A stretch of 64,000 bases of DNA, taken from positions 186,001 through 250,000 of the forward strand of contig CAXBOO010000004.1 of the NCBI GenBank assembly GCA_963977425.1, in the 5' to 3' direction. The DNA is from CAXBOO01 sp963977425. Lineage in GTDB: Bacteria > Bacteroidota > Bacteroidia > Flavobacteriales_D > Luteibaculaceae. The number at the start of each line of letters is the position of its first letter. Position 1 is the first letter of the stretch. The notes beneath the pieces were generated by a model. That model was not told where the DNA came from. It was given only the letters and a program-made list of their open reading frames with translations, and made no database searches. Below are positions 61,944 through 64,000 of the stretch, piece by piece. A program made the position numbers and the translations under genes.

Positions 61944-63200
61944 ATGCAAGGTTTAAATTTATTAGAGTCATTTAGCGAATTCAAAGAAGTTCGTAATATT
62001 AGTCGAGAGAAATTACTTTTGGTTTTACAAGAGGTTTTCAGAAGCGCCATACGTAAGAAATATGGTTCAGATGAGAATTTTGACATCGTTTTAAACCCTG
62101 AAAAAGGGGATATTGAGATGTTTCAAAACTTAGAAGTTGTTGAAGACGATGACTTTGAAGATGAAGTAACTGAAATATCTTTAACAGATGCTCAGAAAAT
62201 TGATTCAGACTACGAAGTAGGCGACGATCATATTGAACAAATTTTCATCACCGCGTTCGGAAGACGTAACATTACATTCATCAAGCAAAACTTATTCGAA
62301 AGAATTCGCGAGCTGCAAGACGATGAAATCCGTAAAAACTACGAAAACCGTATTGGTGAACTAGTTTACGCTGAAGTATTTAAAACTAGCCGTCGTGAAA
62401 TCTTATTGAAAGATGCCGATGGTAACGAATTAGTACTTCCTAAAGAGCAACAAATTCCAGGAGATTATTTCAAGCAAGACGATCAAGTAAAAGCGGTTGT
62501 AGCTAAAGTAGAGTCTCGTCAAGGAGGTCTTCGTATTGTACTTTCACGTACAGCACCAGAATTCTTGAAGATGTTGTTCGAGCAAGAAATACCAGAAATA
62601 TTAGACGGTCTTATTACCGTTAAAAATATCGTACGCCGCCCAGGTGAAAGAGCAAAAGTTGCTGTAGAATCTTACGATGATAGAGTTGACCCTGTTGGAG
62701 CGTGTGTAGGAATGAAAGGTAATCGTATACACGGTATCGTTCGCGAATTGAAAAACGAGAACATCGACGTTATCAATTACACTACAAACGATAAATTATT
62801 TATTGCAAGAGCTTTGAATCCTGCAAAAATTAGCGAAATTGAATTGTTTCCAGCTGTAGAAGGAGCTGGACGACCAAAAGCAACAGTATATTTGGCGGCT
62901 GACCAAGTATCCTTAGCTATTGGACGCGGTGGCCAAAACATAAAGTTGGCTAGCGACCTTACTGGGTACAGCATAGAAGTGTACCGTGATGATCAAGATC
63001 CAGACGACGTAGGCTTAGATGAATTCTCTGACGAAATCGATTCTTGGGTTATTGATGCCCTGAAAGAGATTGGATGCTTTACGGCTAAAGACGTTCTGAA
63101 AATGACCGTTGAAGACCTTGAAAAGCGTACCGATTTAGAAGTTGAGACCATCCAAGAAATTCGTGAGATTTTCGAAGATGAGTTATCAAGTGAAGATTAA
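61944..63200 (+). CDS. nusA: Transcription termination/antitermination factor NusA
   Basis: Binds RNA polymerase and modulates pausing, termination and antitermination. The 418-residue protein has the N-terminal RNAP-binding domain (about 1-125), an S1 domain (about 130-200, VYAEVFKTSRREILLKD-type), then two KH domains with VDPVGACVGMKGNRIHGIVREL (about 250-271) and LAIGRGGQNIKLASDLTG (about 325-342). A short acidic C-terminal region ends the protein. It is between rimP and infB. Confidence 0.95.
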   Translation: MQGLNLLESFSEFKEVRNISREKLLLVLQEVFRSAIRKKYGSDENFDIVLNPEKGDIEMFQNLEVVEDDDFEDEVTEISLTDAQKIDSDYEVGDDHIEQIFITAFGRRNITFIKQNLFERIRELQDDEIRKNYENRIGELVYAEVFKTSRREILLKDADGNELVLPKEQQIPGDYFKQDDQVKAVVAKVESRQGGLRIVLSRTAPEFLKMLFEQEIPEILDGLITVKNIVRRPGERAKVAVESYDDRVDPVGACVGMKGNRIHGIVRELKNENIDVINYTTNDKLFIARALNPAKISEIELFPAVEGAGRPKATVYLAADQVSLAIGRGGQNIKLASDLTGYSIEVYRDDQDPDDVGLDEFSDEIDSWVIDALKEIGCFTAKDVLKMTVEDLEKRTDLEVETIQEIREIFEDELSSED

Positions 63201-63252
63201 TAATTTGGGTTGAGATGCTACCTTAGTACAAAGCATCTGTGGAGAGTATTAT

Positions 63253-64000
63253 ATGTTAAATCCGAGCGGAAAACCAACTAGGCTAGCAAAAGTTGCCAAG
63301 GAAACCAATGTTGCATTAGCAACCATTGCCGATTTCTTGAAAACTAAGGACATTGAAATTGAAGTCAAACCGACTACTAAGCTTGATATGGCTCAGTATA
63401 AGTTGGTATTGGAACATTTCAAACCAGATTTGTTGGCCAATCTTAAGGTAAGTCAGGAAGAAATGCCGGAGGCTCAAAAGCCTACCATTGCATTAGAATC
63501 GCTTAAGGCCGAAGAGGCTAGAAAGCAAGCTGCACGCGAAAAAGAAAAGGCAGATCAAGAAGCTAAGCGACAAGCTGAAGAGGCTGAGATTGCCCGAGCT
63601 GCAGAATTGGCTGCCCTAAAAGCTGAAAAAGCACTTCAAGCAAAACAAGAGGCAGAAGCTGCAGAAGCTAAAGCTAAGTCTGAACCTGCTAAAAAAGAAG
63701 AAAAGGCAGAGCCTAAGCCAGAGAAAGAACCTGAAACGGAAGATAAAGACACTAAGTCGAGCATCAATGTTTTGGGTAAAATCGATTTGGCCAATCTGAA
63801 CACGAAAAATCGTCCAGATAAAAAAGGTGTAAAAGGCGGTAAAATCGATGCAGAAGAACGCAAACGTGTTGAACGTCAGATAAAAGAAAACGAGCAAGCC
63901 GAGGAGAAAAAAGCCAAAGCTGCCGCTGAAAAAGCAAAAAAAGATGCAGCCGATGCACCTAAAGAGCCTTCAGCGCCAAAAGAAGAGCATAAGACCAAGG
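63253..64000 (+). CDS. infB: Translation initiation factor IF-2 (partial, N-terminal part)
   Basis: Starts at the ATG 63253 and runs off the end of the window, so only about 249 codons are seen. The opening (LNPSGKPTRLAKVAKETNVA) is the IF2 N-terminal helix domain, followed by a long Ala/Glu/Lys-rich, charged linker (about 75-175) and SINVLGKIDLANLNTKNRP, typical of Bacteroidota IF2. The GTPase domain lies outside the window. It is 52 bases after nusA. The low-complexity linker is why opposite-strand frames appear here. Confidence 0.9.
   Translation, partial: MLNPSGKPTRLAKVAKETNVALATIADFLKTKDIEIEVKPTTKLDMAQYKLVLEHFKPDLLANLKVSQEEMPEAQKPTIALESLKAEEARKQAAREKEKADQEAKRQAEEAEIARAAELAALKAEKALQAKQEAEAAEAKAKSEPAKKEEKAEPKPEKEPETEDKDTKSSINVLGKIDLANLNTKNRPDKKGVKGGKIDAEERKRVERQIKENEQAEEKKAKAAAEKAKKDAADAPKEPSAPKEEHKTK

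Overview
The window is an AT-rich chromosomal segment from a member of the phylum Bacteroidota, most likely a Flavobacteriales-type bacterium. The evidence is a cluster of type IX secretion (T9SS) outer-membrane genes (gldJ, a porP/sprF gene, porU, porV), secreted proteins with C-terminal T9SS sorting domains, promoters of the Bacteroidota TTTG / TAnnTTTG type, weak Shine-Dalgarno signals, and Bacteroidota-style gene content (NhaD, Glu dehydrogenase, single-lipoyl PDH E2). I do not claim a genus. Nearly all genes are intact. I saw no prophage, transposase, CRISPR array or rRNA.

Layout. 1-7 kb: acyl-CoA dehydrogenase, AnmK, an amino-acid dehydrogenase, NhaD and an ExbB-ExbD-TonB energy operon ending in folC. 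8.3 kb: tRNA-Val(UAC) with a clear promoter and terminator. 8.5-12.8 kb: an envelope-glycan group (GT39-like, methyltransferase, GT2) and a LolD-like ATPase. 12.75-14.33 kb: a single T9SS cargo gene of FG-GAP repeats bracketed by a 32-33 bp direct repeat. 14.3-21 kb, minus strand: DinB, ComM, GmhA, a membrane pyrophosphatase fused to a YceI domain, and PDH E1-beta. 21-25 kb: EtfBA, a BFN-UvrB/C protein, ThyA and FolA. 25-34 kb: MurF and the T9SS block, then IspF. 34-43.5 kb: PDH E1-alpha and E2, then RecG, a VWA/OmpA protein, an SDR and RfbB in an overlapping series. 43.5-49 kb: DgkA, a peroxiredoxin-thioredoxin operon, a tandem palindromic repeat array, two secreted unknowns, GalE and an acrylyl-CoA-reductase-like enzyme. 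49-57.6 kb: carboxyltransferase, a repeat-rich spacer, a redoxin, a T9SS-targeted esterase, a secreted unknown, PurD and an M48 protease. 57.7-61.4 kb: a 35-residue membrane ORF missed by length cut-offs, an M61-like peptidase and a YwqK/MORN-like protein. 61.4 kb to the end: rimP-nusA-infB, with infB cut by the window edge.

How the genes work together. PorU (sortase) and PorV (shuttle) process the C-terminal domains of exported proteins such as the FG-GAP protein and the esterase. PorP/SprF-like protein and GldJ are envelope partners. Acyl-CoA dehydrogenase passes electrons to EtfAB. PDH E1-alpha, E1-beta and E2 are all present but E1-beta lies about 13 kb away. ThyA and FolA form the thymidylate/folate pair, and FolC adds folate polyglutamylation. 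The membrane pyrophosphatase, NhaD and ExbBD-TonB handle ion gradients and outer-membrane energisation.

The observations most worth checking are the pyrophosphatase-YceI fusion, the direct-repeat-bracketed cargo gene, the 117-bp palindrome array whose cores fit ATTCCC-N8-GGGAAT, the hairpin at the very start of the rimP transcript, and the 35-residue membrane ORF. I did not find a convincing wholly new multi-gene system here.
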